NCBI RefSeq assembly: GCF_003314975.1
Contig: NZ_QNRF01000001.1
Location: 124,001-188,000 of the forward strand
Origin: Marinomonas aquiplantarum
GTDB taxonomy: Bacteria; Pseudomonadota; Gammaproteobacteria; Pseudomonadales; Marinomonadaceae
DNA: 64,000 nucleotides
Reading direction: 5' to 3'
The notes under the pieces were generated by a model that saw nothing but the letters and a program-made list of their open reading frames with translations, was not told the origin of the DNA and did not search any database. Positions within the stretch are counted from its first letter, which is position 1. The number at the start of each line of letters is the position of its first letter. The position numbers were made by a program, and so were the translations under genes. This document shows, in pieces, positions 1 to 9,134 of the stretch.

Positions 1-1
1 G

Positions 2-595
2 GCGGGACACACTCGTCGTTTCAACCCTTCGCACCAGTGGATTCACAATAAAGTCTTAGCCGGTGAACTGACCATCCAACAAATGGATGTGCAAACTTAC
101 TTCTTCCGTCGTTCCAATAAAAATGCGCTTGGTAAAGCTCGCTCTTGGACTGATCACCTACTGTGGCACCATGCTTGTCACACGGTAGATTTATTTCAAT
201 ATCAGACCGGTGAAACGGCCACCAAAGTACAAGCCATGCAGGGACCAATTCATCCAGAACTGGGTATTGCGATGGACATGAGCATTGGTATGAAAGTATC
301 CAATGGGGCTTTGTGTACCTTATCTCTATCCTTTAATAACGATGGTCCATTTGGTACTTTCTTCCGCTACATTTGTGATAACGGCACCTATTTAGCACGT
401 TATGACGATTTGTATGATGGCAATGACAACAAGATCGACTTAACTGGCGTGGCGGTTTCGAACAATGGCATTGAACTCCAAGACCGTGAATTCATCGCCG
501 CCATTCAAGAAGGCCGTGATCCGAACTCTTGTGTGACTCAAGCCATTGACGCGATGGAAACCCTTCATCGTTTAGAGCAATGCTTAGAGGATTAA
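2..595 (+). CDS. ligC: 4-carboxy-2-hydroxymuconate-6-semialdehyde dehydrogenase, C-terminal part (partial)
   Basis: The reading frame is already open at the left edge, so only the C-terminal ~197 residues are present. The family is Gfo/Idh/MocA NAD(P)-dependent oxidoreductases; the visible part is the substrate-binding/dimerisation domain, with the RRFNPSHQW stretch and a TDHLLWHHACHTVDLF segment as in LigC-type enzymes. LigC oxidises the semialdehyde made by LigAB to 2-pyrone-4,6-dicarboxylate, the substrate of LigI. All the other steps are encoded at 3.4-8.4 kb, which supports the call. It lies on the opposite strand from that operon and ends in its own terminator. The Rossmann NAD-binding half lies outside the window. 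Confidence 0.75.
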   Translation, partial: AGHTRRFNPSHQWIHNKVLAGELTIQQMDVQTYFFRRSNKNALGKARSWTDHLLWHHACHTVDLFQYQTGETATKVQAMQGPIHPELGIAMDMSIGMKVSNGALCTLSLSFNNDGPFGTFFRYICDNGTYLARYDDLYDGNDNKIDLTGVAVSNNGIELQDREFIAAIQEGRDPNSCVTQAIDAMETLHRLEQCLED

Positions 596-617
596 TACCA
601 ATCTCTCTTTGCTACCA

Positions 618-643
618 ACAGGAAGCTTCGGCTTCCTGTTTTT
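618..643 (+). terminator. Rho-independent terminator after ligC
   Basis: A 9-bp stem (ACAGGAAGC/GCTTCCTGT) closes a TTCG tetraloop and is followed by a run of T. It lies 22 bp past the ligC stop. Confidence 0.8.
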
Positions 644-687
644 GTTCTACCCCTATAATATGCCGGAGAAAATAACGAGGATCTGTT

Positions 688-1668
688 ATGTCAAAACACC
701 CACATCTCGCCAACCCAAGTATCGGCTTAGGCTGCATGAACCTATCACACGCCTATGGTTCTCCTGTTCAACAAGATGATGCCATCAAAGCCTTACAAGA
801 AGCTTTTGAAATGGGCTACCGACATTTTGATACCGCCACGCTATATGGTGGTGGAGCCAATGAAAAGTTGGTTGGTCAGGCGCTAAAAGCGCATCGACAA
901 TCCTTCTTTTTAGCCAGTAAGTGCGGCATGGCGATGGTGGATGGAAAAAAACAAATTAATGGCCGCCCCGAAACGATTCGACAGCAATGTGAGAACAGCC
1001 TAAAGCGTCTTCAGACCGACTACATCGATCTGTATTACCTTCACAGACTTGACCCTGATGTGGCCATAGAAGAAAGTGTCGGCGCATTAGGTGACTTAGT
1101 AAAAGAAGGTAAGATTGGCGCTATTGGCTTATCAGAAGTCTCTGCCTCAACGCTAAAAAGAGCGCATCAAGAATCCCCTGTGACAGCCATCCAATCAGAA
1201 TACTCATTATGGACTCGTAACCCTGAAATCGCCGTTCTGCAAGCTTGCCAAGAACTGGACGTGACCTTTGTCGCATTCAGCCCATTGGCCCGTGGCTTTT
1301 TAACTGGTGGCCTAATGAACGCAGATGACTTAGAAGAGAAAGACATCCGTAACAATATGCCACGCTTTCAAGCAGAACATTATGAGCACAATCTAGCACT
1401 GTTAAACGACTATTTATCTCTTGCTAAAGACATTGGTTGCACACCGGCACAACTTGCATTGGCTTGGTTACAAGGCAAACATAACAATATTGTCCCCATT
1501 CCAGGGACTCGTTCGGTTCATCATATGCAGGACAATTTGGACGCGATCCAGCTCAATTTGGATGCCGCTCAAATAGCTCTACTGGATGACATGATTAACC
1601 AAAATACCGTTCATGGCCCTCGCTACAATGCGGCGCAACAAAGAGAGATCGACACAGAAGAGTTTTAA
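688..1668 (+). CDS. Aldo/keto reductase
   Basis: A 326-residue TIM-barrel NADPH-dependent aldo/keto reductase. The catalytic tetrad can be read: Asp and Tyr in FDTATLYGGG, Lys in FLASKCGM and His in YYLHRLDP. The C-terminal IPGTRS motif binds the cofactor phosphate. The start ATG has a GAGG ribosome-binding site 8 nt upstream. It resembles the family active on aromatic or aliphatic aldehydes. Its position between ligC and the chemoreceptor hints at aromatic-aldehyde reduction, but the sequence does not show the substrate. It stands alone between two terminators. Confidence 0.85.
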   Translation: MSKHPHLANPSIGLGCMNLSHAYGSPVQQDDAIKALQEAFEMGYRHFDTATLYGGGANEKLVGQALKAHRQSFFLASKCGMAMVDGKKQINGRPETIRQQCENSLKRLQTDYIDLYYLHRLDPDVAIEESVGALGDLVKEGKIGAIGLSEVSASTLKRAHQESPVTAIQSEYSLWTRNPEIAVLQACQELDVTFVAFSPLARGFLTGGLMNADDLEEKDIRNNMPRFQAEHYEHNLALLNDYLSLAKDIGCTPAQLALAWLQGKHNNIVPIPGTRSVHHMQDNLDAIQLNLDAAQIALLDDMINQNTVHGPRYNAAQQREIDTEEF

Positions 1669-1680
1669 TCTTACTGCTTT

Positions 1681-1700
1681 AGCCCCGCAAAGGGGCTTTT
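1681..1700 (+). terminator. Terminator of the aldo/keto reductase gene
   Basis: AGCCCC and GGGGCT pair around a short loop and TTTT follows, 12 bp after the stop codon. Confidence 0.7.
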
Positions 1701-2051
1701 GTTATTCTTTGTTAGTTTTTCTTAAAATCAGTCCCTTTCTTTACTGATAGTAACAAATTCAGCCGCCACCCTTCTTTTCTGAAAATATTACATAAATTAA
1801 TTAAATCAATTAGTTAAAAAATATATCCTACTTTTTTATTACACATTGAAGGTCTATCAACACAGTTAGATACGCATCCTTTCAGATCATTACCTTTCTA
1901 AAACGTGAAACTTGTATTCAAACTATTTTAAACACACTATAGTTTTTGAAATTGTGTAGGAATAGGATTACAGACATGTAGTCGATTTCTAACATTAATT
2001 CAGGCTAGATCAGACGTTTGCCAGACCAGAGACTAGATAGGGAATGTAATT
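1701..2051. other. AT-rich non-coding stretch upstream of the chemoreceptor gene
   Basis: About 350 bp with no credible gene. It presumably carries the chemoreceptor promoter, but I could not identify a convincing sigma70 or sigma28 box. I see no repeats or RNA-like structure. Confidence 0.5.
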
Positions 2052-3365
2052 ATGTTTTTTAATAAAGCCAATAAGAACGCCACACAGACACATGAAAAGC
2101 CATTGTCTGAAAATGCCGCTTTCCTAAAAGCCATGAACAAATTTTGTGCCACTATCAGTTTTTTACCTGATGGCACCATCATCGAAGCCAATACGCATTT
2201 TCTCAATGCTGTTGGCTACACTCTTGATGAGGTGAAAGGACAAAAACATGTTATTTTCTGCCCTAGCGAAGTGGCAAACAGCGCTGAGTACAAAAATTTC
2301 TGGCCTCAACTCGCATCAGGTAATTGTCAGCAGGGCACCTTTCTACGTCAAAAGAAAAATGGCGAAGACTTATGGATTGAAGCCACTTACTTTCCGATAG
2401 AACAAGACGGTAAAGTGGTCAAAGTGGTTAAAATTGCTTCGGACATTACAGCAGCAAAACACTTGGCCGACAGCCACAAAGCGGTATACGATGCCATTGA
2501 CCGATCAAGTGCTACGATCGAATTTCAGCCTGACGGCACGATCATTACAGCCAATGACAATTTCCTCAAGACCATGGGATTTAGCTCAGTACAAGAAATT
2601 ATTGGTACGCACCATAGAAAATTTTGTAAAGACGAGTTTTACCAACAAAACCCTCGTTTTTGGGAAGAACTTGCCAGTGGCGATTTCAAATCCGGTCGGT
2701 TTGAACGCGTCAACAAGCAAGGTGATACCATCTGGTTAGAAGCCACCTACAATCCCATCTATGATGACACGGGTAAAGTCACCAAAATCTTAAAAGTCGC
2801 GGCCAATATTACAGAGCGAGTCACCGAGCAACTGGCCATTCAACACGCCGCCGAAGTCGCTCACTCAACGTCAGTTGAAACGGCACAAGTCTCTGAAAAC
2901 GGAGCGAAGATTTTGCGTAACACAGTAGAAGCATCAAATCAGATTGTTACCGATATTGAAGCTTCCACCGAGCTGATTGAAAGCTTAAATCAGCAATCTG
3001 AAAACATTGCTAAGATTGTCACCACCATTGGCTCCATTGCCGATCAAACTAACTTATTGGCGTTGAACGCAGCCATTGAAGCGGCACGGGCAGGAGAACA
3101 TGGTCGTGGTTTTGCTGTCGTAGCCGATGAAGTTCGAACCCTTGCAGCACGAACCAGCACCTCAACGGTCGAAATCGAAAATATGGTGGCTCAAAACAGC
3201 GATCTAACTCGCCAAGCCAAAGCCAGTATGAGTAAAGTCAGTGAGCGTTCTGGTGAAAGTGCGCAATTGATCGAAGAAGCGTCGGGCATTATTCAAGAGA
3301 TTCTAACCGGGGCAGAACACGTTGCAAATACAGTGAACAAATTGCTTCACGAAAATAATAACTAA
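2052..3365 (+). CDS. Soluble methyl-accepting chemotaxis protein with two PAS domains
   Basis: 437 residues. Two tandem PAS/PAC domains (roughly residues 25-135 and 145-255) share the pattern F.PDGTI..AN..FL..(V/M)G and are followed by the MCP signalling hairpin with the tip [20 protein letters not shown]. No transmembrane segment or HAMP domain is visible, so the receptor should be cytoplasmic, like Aer-type or energy-taxis receptors. It signals through CheA/CheW. The coiled coil after the tip is short. The start has AGGGAA 8 nt upstream. The gene converges on the protocatechuate operon across a shared terminator, so sensing of aromatic metabolism or redox state is possible, but this rests on position only. 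Confidence 0.9.
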   Translation: MFFNKANKNATQTHEKPLSENAAFLKAMNKFCATISFLPDGTIIEANTHFLNAVGYTLDEVKGQKHVIFCPSEVANSAEYKNFWPQLASGNCQQGTFLRQKKNGEDLWIEATYFPIEQDGKVVKVVKIASDITAAKHLADSHKAVYDAIDRSSATIEFQPDGTIITANDNFLKTMGFSSVQEIIGTHHRKFCKDEFYQQNPRFWEELASGDFKSGRFERVNKQGDTIWLEATYNPIYDDTGKVTKILKVAANITERVTEQLAIQHAAEVAHSTSVETAQVSENGAKILRNTVEASNQIVTDIEASTELIESLNQQSENIAKIVTTIGSIADQTNLLALNAAIEAARAGEHGRGFAVVADEVRTLAARTSTSTVEIENMVAQNSDLTRQAKASMSKVSERSGESAQLIEEASGIIQEILTGAEHVANTVNKLLHENNN

Positions 3366-3390
3366 GCCTTATTACCTTTCTTACAAGCAT

Positions 3391-3420
3391 AAAAAAACGC
3401 GCCTTCAAGGCGCGTTTTTT
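3391..3420. terminator. Bidirectional terminator between chemoreceptor and ligB
   Basis: A perfect palindrome (A-run, ACGCGCC, TTCAA, GGCGCGT, T-run) lies between two convergent genes and can terminate both. Confidence 0.85.
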
Positions 3421-3437
3421 GTCATCATAAGCCAGTG

Positions 3438-4286
3438 TTATTTAGGCATTTCATGCTCAAGTAGCAGCAAGCCTGCTCCAGTATTGGAAATCGGTGCATG
3501 ATAGTTACGATGTAACTCCGTTACCTTGCCTCGCAATACACCACGCATGGCAATCCACATATTAAGCTCAACCGTTTGCGCGCCACCGATCTTCACCAAA
3601 TCAAGATTAGAGTAGGTCGTAAGCTCTTCAGGGCTATCGACAAGCTTGTCCATACACTCAAGGTCAAACTGTCTGTTTAATGTACCTGCCGCCTCGCCAT
3701 CTAATTGATGCGATAAACCGCCGGTGCCAAAAATGGCAACCGTCATATCCGAATCAAAAGACTCAATCGCCTTACCAATCGCTTGGCCCAAAGCATAACA
3801 ACGCTTTGGTTGTGGCATTGGATGCTGCTCACAGTTAATACAAACTGGGATGACTTTTACATGGCCATATTCATTACCCGGCCACATCAGACTTAGTGGA
3901 ACCGTTAAACCATGATCCACCTTCATTTCTTGGCAAATGGTCATATCAAAACCATCTTCCACTAAACTATTGGCAATATGCCAAGACAACTCAGACTCTC
4001 CTGTGACAGGAGGGATAGTTGCAATACCCCAGCCTTCATCTGAATTGTGATATTCATCTGCGACACCAATGGCAAACGTCGGCTTTTTATCGATGAAAAA
4101 TTCCAAACCATGATCGTTATAAAAAAGCACGATCACATCCGGTTTTTTTTCATTTAGCCATTTACGCACAGGTGGATAACCATCAAAGAAAGGCTTCCAG
4201 TAAGGGGTTTCTTCTGCTTTGTTTGCCATCGCATTGGCAATCGCAGGGATATGGGACGTTGTGACGGCACCAATAATATTCGCCAT
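3438..4286 (-). CDS. ligB: Protocatechuate 4,5-dioxygenase beta subunit
   Basis: 282 residues of the class III extradiol dioxygenase catalytic subunit. It opens protocatechuate between C4 and C5 to 4-carboxy-2-hydroxymuconate-6-semialdehyde. Probable Fe(II) ligands are His12 (TTSHIP) and His59 (NDHG), and the catalytic His is at about 193 (GGLSHQ). The start codon overlaps the ligA stop by one base (TAATG), which implies translational coupling of the two subunits. It is the last gene of the ligJKUIAB operon and ends at the bidirectional terminator. Confidence 0.92.
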   Translation of the reverse strand: MANIIGAVTTSHIPAIANAMANKAEETPYWKPFFDGYPPVRKWLNEKKPDVIVLFYNDHGLEFFIDKKPTFAIGVADEYHNSDEGWGIATIPPVTGESELSWHIANSLVEDGFDMTICQEMKVDHGLTVPLSLMWPGNEYGHVKVIPVCINCEQHPMPQPKRCYALGQAIGKAIESFDSDMTVAIFGTGGLSHQLDGEAAGTLNRQFDLECMDKLVDSPEELTTYSNLDLVKIGGAQTVELNMWIAMRGVLRGKVTELHRNYHAPISNTGAGLLLLEHEMPK

Positions 4287-4651
4287 TATGCTTCTCCTGA
4301 ACCACGTTTCACTAACATGGCTTTGAATTCTTCAAGACTCATACCGGTTTGAATGGCGCCAATGTCTTGCATGTTAAGTTTTAGCAGACCCGCAAACTTA
4401 GCCACATAATAAATACTGCCGCCTTGTTGCAAGAGTCCAATGATGTCTCGCTCATGAATGGCCTTAATTTGCGCTTCTGTTAAGCCAAATTTGGCGCAAT
4501 AGGCATCAGGGTCTTTGTTAAACTCATCTCGAGCGGCTTGCTCATTAAACGAGTAACACATTTTGTTTAACCCATAGCCTTTCTTTGCCATCTTGCCATC
4601 AAACAGGTAAGTGCCTGGTACAGGTTGAGTCGGATCATTTGCTGTCATCAT
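4286..4651 (-). CDS. ligA: Protocatechuate 4,5-dioxygenase alpha subunit
   Basis: 121 residues, the small subunit of extradiol dioxygenase LigAB. It contains the KKGYGLNKMCYSF region typical of LigA and the helical EQAARDEFNKDPDAYCAKFGLT segment that caps the active site of LigB. Two adjacent ATG codons could start it; AAGGTG lies 4-7 nt upstream of them. The stop overlaps the ligB start. The adjacent alpha and beta subunits argue for a heteromeric enzyme, as in Sphingobium. Confidence 0.92.
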   Translation of the reverse strand: MMTANDPTQPVPGTYLFDGKMAKKGYGLNKMCYSFNEQAARDEFNKDPDAYCAKFGLTEAQIKAIHERDIIGLLQQGGSIYYVAKFAGLLKLNMQDIGAIQTGMSLEEFKAMLVKRGSGEA

Positions 4652-4692
4652 TCACACCTTTTTATTTTGTTTTCTGTTACCTGAGTAACCGA

Positions 4693-5565
4693 TTATGACC
4701 AGTAAAGACGCATTGGATTATCCACCAGCAAGGCTTGCTGCAGCGTTGCCGTCGTTGCAATATGAGGAATCACATCCACAAGATGTCCATCATTTGGCGC
4801 TTCTACTTTCATATTTGGATGCGGCCAATCTGTTCCCCACAACACGCGATCAGAAAACTGCTCAACTAGGGTACGGGCAAATGGATAGACATCAGAATAA
4901 TCTGGCGCATGCTGTGTTAAGCGTTCAGGACAGCTCACTTTACACCAGACATTATCATTGTCTGCCATGAAGTTCACAAAACGCTGAAAATCTGGGTGAT
5001 CGACACCATTGGCAACATTCGGTGTGCCCATGTGATCAACAACAATAGTGGTATTTAATGACTTAAGGAAAGGAATGAGCTCTTCTAAATCCGCCGCTTC
5101 AAAATACACCACAATGTGCCAACCAAAAGGACGAATCTTATCGGCAATAGAAAAATAAACTTCCTTAGGCGTACTGTCGACTAAGCGTTTTACAAAATTA
5201 AAACGCACACCTCGAACACCAGCAGCATGCATCTTTTCAAGCTCTTCGTGGGTAATAGAATCATCCACAAACGCCACCCCACGAGCCAGATCGCCTGCAC
5301 TTTCTAATGCATCAATAAGGGCTGAGTTATCCGTACTATGGCAAGAAGCCTGCACGATAACGTTACGAGAAAAACCTAAGTGATCACGCAAGGCAAACAA
5401 TTGCTCTTTTGAGGCATCACAAGGGGTATATTTACGCTTTGGGTGATACGGAAACTTATCCGCAGGACCGAATACGTGACAGTGTGCATCGACCGCGCCC
5501 TCAGGTGCTTGGAAGGACGGCTTCGCAGGGTTAGGATGAAAAGGTATGTAAGTTTTGTCCATCAT
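4693..5565 (-). CDS. ligI: 2-pyrone-4,6-dicarboxylate hydrolase
   Basis: 290 residues of the amidohydrolase superfamily (cog3618). The DAHCHVFGP motif near residue 26 gives the HxH pair, and GTDWPHPN near residue 245 gives the catalytic Asp. LigI hydrolyses 2-pyrone-4,6-dicarboxylate, the product of LigC, to 4-oxalomesaconate, with no tightly bound metal in the characterised enzyme. Two consecutive ATG codons are possible starts, with AAGGC upstream. It sits 39 bp downstream of ligU and 41 bp upstream of ligA in the same operon. Confidence 0.9.
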   Translation of the reverse strand: MMDKTYIPFHPNPAKPSFQAPEGAVDAHCHVFGPADKFPYHPKRKYTPCDASKEQLFALRDHLGFSRNVIVQASCHSTDNSALIDALESAGDLARGVAFVDDSITHEELEKMHAAGVRGVRFNFVKRLVDSTPKEVYFSIADKIRPFGWHIVVYFEAADLEELIPFLKSLNTTIVVDHMGTPNVANGVDHPDFQRFVNFMADNDNVWCKVSCPERLTQHAPDYSDVYPFARTLVEQFSDRVLWGTDWPHPNMKVEAPNDGHLVDVIPHIATTATLQQALLVDNPMRLYWS

Positions 5566-5604
5566 AATCGAATGCCTTATTTATCATTGTTTTAATCAAT
5601 CGAT

Positions 5605-6675
5605 TCACAAACCATTAGCATGAGCAAAGACCTGCCCATCAAACAGCTTCCTAGCAGTACGTAGAATCGCCGCACTGTCTAACTGACCTTGTGAATCTTT
5701 GTCTAATATAACGGTCATGGCACCAATCGGATGCTCAACATCCAGTGACATGCGCTCACCATCGGTATAATGTACCAACTCATGAGCAGGCGAGCCTTCT
5801 AAAATGGCCGCGGTGGCCACACTGACCGCACCAAGCACCCCAATCGAAGCATGGCAGCGGTGAGGAATAAAGGTACGTGTCGAAATCGCCCCACCTTCAG
5901 TAGGCTCACTGACCATTGACATCTTTGGTACAGATTTGGTCGTTACATCGCCCAAATTCATCATGGGACCAACCTGTAAACGAATTGATTCCAACTTTGC
6001 TTTCAGCGTCTCATTGGCTTCTAATTCATCCCGTGTCTCAGTACCACTAATGCCCATGTCGGCTGCCTTTAGCACGACCACAGGCATGCCATTGTCGATA
6101 CAAGTAACAGGAACACCGTCGATCACATCAACAACATTACCGGTGGGCAATAAGGCCCCACAAGTCGAACCCGCAGTATCCTGAAAGACAATCGGCACCG
6201 GGGCAGAACAACCAGGCACACCATCAATTCGAGCATCGCCCTCATACTGCACTTCACCGTCTTTAACCGACACTCGAGCAACGGCAATCTGCTGGGTATT
6301 TTCCATGAAAATACGCACTGGCGTTTCACCTTCAGACGCTTTCACCAAGCCTCTTTCGATCGCAAAAGGACCAACCCCAGCTAAGATGTTGCCACAATTT
6401 TGCGCATCCGTGACCACGGCCTGATCGACAAACACTTGTAGAAATAAATACTCTACGTCCGCATCCTCTCGGCTGGCTTTCTTGACGATCGCCACTTTCG
6501 ACGCCAATGGGTCTGCCCCACCAATGCCGTCTATTTGACGGTCATCTGGTGAGCCCATAATACGCAGCAGTAACGCATCACGTTCCGCCACATCGGAAGA
6601 CAAATCTTCCGCTAGAAAATAAGCGCCCTTTGACGTGCCACCGCGCATCCACATGCAAGCAATGCCGTTAGACAT
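5605..6675 (-). CDS. ligU: 4-oxalomesaconate tautomerase/isomerase, PrpF family
   Basis: 356 residues of the PrpF/diaminopimelate-epimerase-like fold, beginning with [13 protein letters not shown] and containing the [13 protein letters not shown] and DAQNCGNI motifs of that family. In protocatechuate 4,5-cleavage operons this family isomerises 4-oxalomesaconate; GalD of Pseudomonas does a keto-enol shift and LigU of Sphingobium an allylic shift. I cannot say which reaction applies here. Its first codons overlap the ligK stop by 8 bp, which implies coupled translation. Confidence 0.85.
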   Translation of the reverse strand: MSNGIACMWMRGGTSKGAYFLAEDLSSDVAERDALLLRIMGSPDDRQIDGIGGADPLASKVAIVKKASREDADVEYLFLQVFVDQAVVTDAQNCGNILAGVGPFAIERGLVKASEGETPVRIFMENTQQIAVARVSVKDGEVQYEGDARIDGVPGCSAPVPIVFQDTAGSTCGALLPTGNVVDVIDGVPVTCIDNGMPVVVLKAADMGISGTETRDELEANETLKAKLESIRLQVGPMMNLGDVTTKSVPKMSMVSEPTEGGAISTRTFIPHRCHASIGVLGAVSVATAAILEGSPAHELVHYTDGERMSLDVEHPIGAMTVILDKDSQGQLDSAAILRTARKLFDGQVFAHANGL

Positions 6676-7345
6676 ACTTCAGCCCTTTTTCTTTCAAACG
6701 TGGGCGCATGTTGTATATGTCTAAGCCCAACTCACCATTGGCCATGCGCACTCTTTTGGCTTCTTCATTCGCCATTCGAGCGCGTGCTAACTCTAATACT
6801 TCAGCGGCTTTTTCACGACGTACAACGACCACACCGTCGTCATCTGCGACAATCACATCACCAGCATGAACCGTTTCATCTGCACAGACGATTGACACAT
6901 TGACAGAACCAACGGTTTCTTTGATTGTACCTTCCGAAAAGATTGCTTTGGACCACACAGGGAAATCCATCTGACGTAGATCACGAGTATCACGAACGCC
7001 ACCATCAATCACCAAACCGACGACCCCACGTGCTTGCGCCGAAGTAGCCAACAAATCACCAAAGAAACCATGGTTAGAAGGTGATGTTGGTGCAAACACC
7101 ATCACGTCCCCCGCCTGACATTGTTCAATGGCCACGTGCATCATCCAATTATCGCCTGCTGCGCCAGAGATGGTCACAGCTGAGCCAGCAATGGTCTTAT
7201 CCATTTGAATTGGACGCATGTAATGCGCCAATAACCCCACACGGCCTTGCGACTCATGTATGGTCGCCACACCACATTCCGCTAAGCCATCAATAACAGA
7301 TTGATCTGCACGCTCGATATGTTGAACTACGATATTTTCTCGCAT
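6668..7345 (-). CDS. ligK: 4-carboxy-4-hydroxy-2-oxoadipate aldolase
   Basis: 225 residues with the RraA/HMG-CHA aldolase fold. The segment [15 protein letters not shown] carries the conserved Arg and Asp that bind pyruvate and the divalent metal, and [11 protein letters not shown] follows. The enzyme splits the last pathway intermediate into pyruvate and oxaloacetate, so it feeds the TCA cycle. It sits 10 bp after ligJ and overlaps ligU. Confidence 0.9.
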   Translation of the reverse strand: MRENIVVQHIERADQSVIDGLAECGVATIHESQGRVGLLAHYMRPIQMDKTIAGSAVTISGAAGDNWMMHVAIEQCQAGDVMVFAPTSPSNHGFFGDLLATSAQARGVVGLVIDGGVRDTRDLRQMDFPVWSKAIFSEGTIKETVGSVNVSIVCADETVHAGDVIVADDDGVVVVRREKAAEVLELARARMANEEAKRVRMANGELGLDIYNMRPRLKEKGLKYV

Positions 7346-7355
7346 CCTCTTCCCC

Positions 7356-8363
7356 TTATACTTTCAGACGACTGAACACGCGACGCGCATTGCCTTCGAA
7401 AATTTCTTGTTTTTGTTCCGCAGTAAGCACCGTATTGTTATCAATATAGCGCTTAGTATCGTCAAAGTAGTGACCTGTTTCAGGGTCAACACCACGAACG
7501 GCACCAATCATCTCTGAGGCAAACAGGATATTTTTCGTTGGAATAATGTCTAACAGTAGGTCGATGCCACGTTGGTGATACACACAAGTGTCAAAGTAAA
7601 CGTTATTCAAAACGCGCTCCGCCAGATCAAATCCTTGGTCTTGTGCCAAGCCACGGAAGCGCCCCCAATGGTAAGGCACTGCACCACCACCGTGAGGAAT
7701 AATGATCTTTAATTCAGGGAAGTCTTTGAACACATCCGACATCATTAGCTGCTGAAAGCCTGTGGTGTCAGCCCCTAAATAATGGGAACCTGTAGTGTGG
7801 AAGCAATCATTACAAGCAGCGGATACGTGAATCATAGCCGGAATATCATATTCACACATTTTTTCGTAAATAGGATAGAAAGAGCGATCAGCCAACGACG
7901 CATCTTGCCAGAAACCACCACTTGGATCTGGGTTTAAGTTAATGCCAATAAAGCCCATTTGCTCAACGGTTCGCACAATTTCAGCGACAGACTTAGCAGG
8001 ATCAACACCCGGAGATTGTGGCAGCTGCGCAACAGGGGCAAAGTTTTCTGGGAATAAGTCACACACTCGACGAATCAAGTCATTCTGGTGCTCTGTCCAA
8101 TATTGGCTCGTGTATTCATTACCAATATGATGTCCCATCCAACTAGCACGAGGAGAGAAGATGGTCAGATCTGTGCCACGCTCTTGCTGTAATCTCAGTT
8201 GATTATTGACAATACTATCGCGGATTTCATCATCTGATACGACTACCTTGCCTTTTTCACCGACAAAGGCGGGATCTTTCGCAACTTGATCTTTTTGTTT
8301 ATCTCGGTATTCCCCAACACCTGGCGGGGTTGTCGTGTAGTGGCCGTGGCAATCTATAATCAT
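7356..8363 (-). CDS. ligJ: 4-oxalomesaconate hydratase
   Basis: 335 residues of the amidohydrolase-2 superfamily. [11 protein letters not shown] provides the HxH metal pair (His6, His8) at the extreme N-terminus, with further ligands in IHVSAACND and IIPHGGG. The start at 8363 is chosen over an upstream in-frame codon because AGAGAG lies 7 nt before it and because the HxH motif is N-terminal in the family. LigJ hydrates 4-oxalomesaconate to 4-carboxy-4-hydroxy-2-oxoadipate. It is the first gene of the operon; the 230 bp before it contain a repeated element. Confidence 0.9.
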   Translation of the reverse strand: MIIDCHGHYTTTPPGVGEYRDKQKDQVAKDPAFVGEKGKVVVSDDEIRDSIVNNQLRLQQERGTDLTIFSPRASWMGHHIGNEYTSQYWTEHQNDLIRRVCDLFPENFAPVAQLPQSPGVDPAKSVAEIVRTVEQMGFIGINLNPDPSGGFWQDASLADRSFYPIYEKMCEYDIPAMIHVSAACNDCFHTTGSHYLGADTTGFQQLMMSDVFKDFPELKIIIPHGGGAVPYHWGRFRGLAQDQGFDLAERVLNNVYFDTCVYHQRGIDLLLDIIPTKNILFASEMIGAVRGVDPETGHYFDDTKRYIDNNTVLTAEQKQEIFEGNARRVFSRLKV

Positions 8364-8426
8364 GTTACAACTCTCTATTCTTATTAAAGTAACAAACAAA
8401 CTGAAATAAACTGACGTAATAAACGC

Positions 8427-8513
8427 GCTATTTCATTTTTTGATTTGTTTGAGAGTATTGATTTGCGAACGGAATTTGGCTATTTCATTTTAGCCGAAAG
8501 GGTATTGCATTTT
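8427..8513 (-). promoter_or_regulatory. Triple direct repeat upstream of the ligJ operon (candidate operator array)
   Basis: TATTTCATTTT occurs at 8429-8439 and 8481-8491, and with one mismatch at 8503-8513. The first two copies share the longer form GCTATTTCATTTT. Spacings are 52 and 22 bp, close to whole helical turns. The middle copy is also the centre of an imperfect inverted repeat (TTTGGCTA/TAGCCGAA). No regulator gene adjoins the operon. Confidence 0.45.
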
Positions 8514-8548
8514 GAGATAGCTGTTTTGAACTTTCTAAATGGCAGACA

Positions 8549-8571
8549 TAAAAAAGCCGCATTACGCGGCT
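8549..8571 (-). terminator. Terminator of the peroxiredoxin gene
   Basis: On the minus strand AGCCGCG pairs with the following GCGGCT across TAAT, and a T run follows. Confidence 0.75.
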
Positions 8572-8593
8572 CTTAAAATCATTCAAAGTGAGA

Positions 8594-9073
8594 TTATAAC
8601 TGGCTTAACACATATTCAGCCGAGCTCACCTTGTATTCACCAGGTTCATCAAGCCATAACTCTTGCACGATACCATTTCGAACAAGCATGGCATAACGAC
8701 GGCTACGGACACCCATTTTCGCGGCGGAAATATCCAGCTCTAAGCCCATTGAACAAGTAAATTCAGCCAAGCCATCAGAGGCCATGATGAGGTTTTCAGC
8801 ATTATTCGCCAATCCCCAAGCATGCATCACAAAGACGTCATTAACAGACAAGCAAACAATGTCGTCTATGCCTTTTTCCTTTAATGCATCGAAGTGAACC
8901 ACAAAACCAGGTAAGTGGCTGCTGCTACAAGTTGGCGTAAACGCCCCCGGTACAGCAAACATAAGCACAGTTTTATCTGCAAAAAATTCGGTTACATCGA
9001 TGGTCTCAGGACCCTCTTCTCCCATTACCTGAAATGAGCCATATGGCAGCATATCACCAACAAGAATCGACAT
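8594..9073 (-). CDS. Peroxiredoxin, Prx5/type II family
   Basis: 159 residues. The peroxidatic cysteine lies in FAVPGAFTPTCSSSHLPGF, the Prx5 signature PGAFTPxCS, and a conserved Arg lies near MGVRSRRYAM. These enzymes reduce H2O2 and alkyl hydroperoxides using thioredoxin, glutaredoxin or glutathione. The start at 9073 is chosen because GGAG lies about 11 nt before it and the family begins near MSILVGD; an in-frame upstream ATG would run into the neighbouring chemoreceptor. It is transcribed in the same direction as the receptor upstream, but I see no functional link. Confidence 0.85.
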   Translation of the reverse strand: MSILVGDMLPYGSFQVMGEEGPETIDVTEFFADKTVLMFAVPGAFTPTCSSSHLPGFVVHFDALKEKGIDDIVCLSVNDVFVMHAWGLANNAENLIMASDGLAEFTCSMGLELDISAAKMGVRSRRYAMLVRNGIVQELWLDEPGEYKVSSAEYVLSQL

Positions 9074-9134
9074 TCTATTTATCTCCAGAGAATAAGGTTG
9101 CGCTATATTAACGCAACCCTCCGGTAAAACACCA

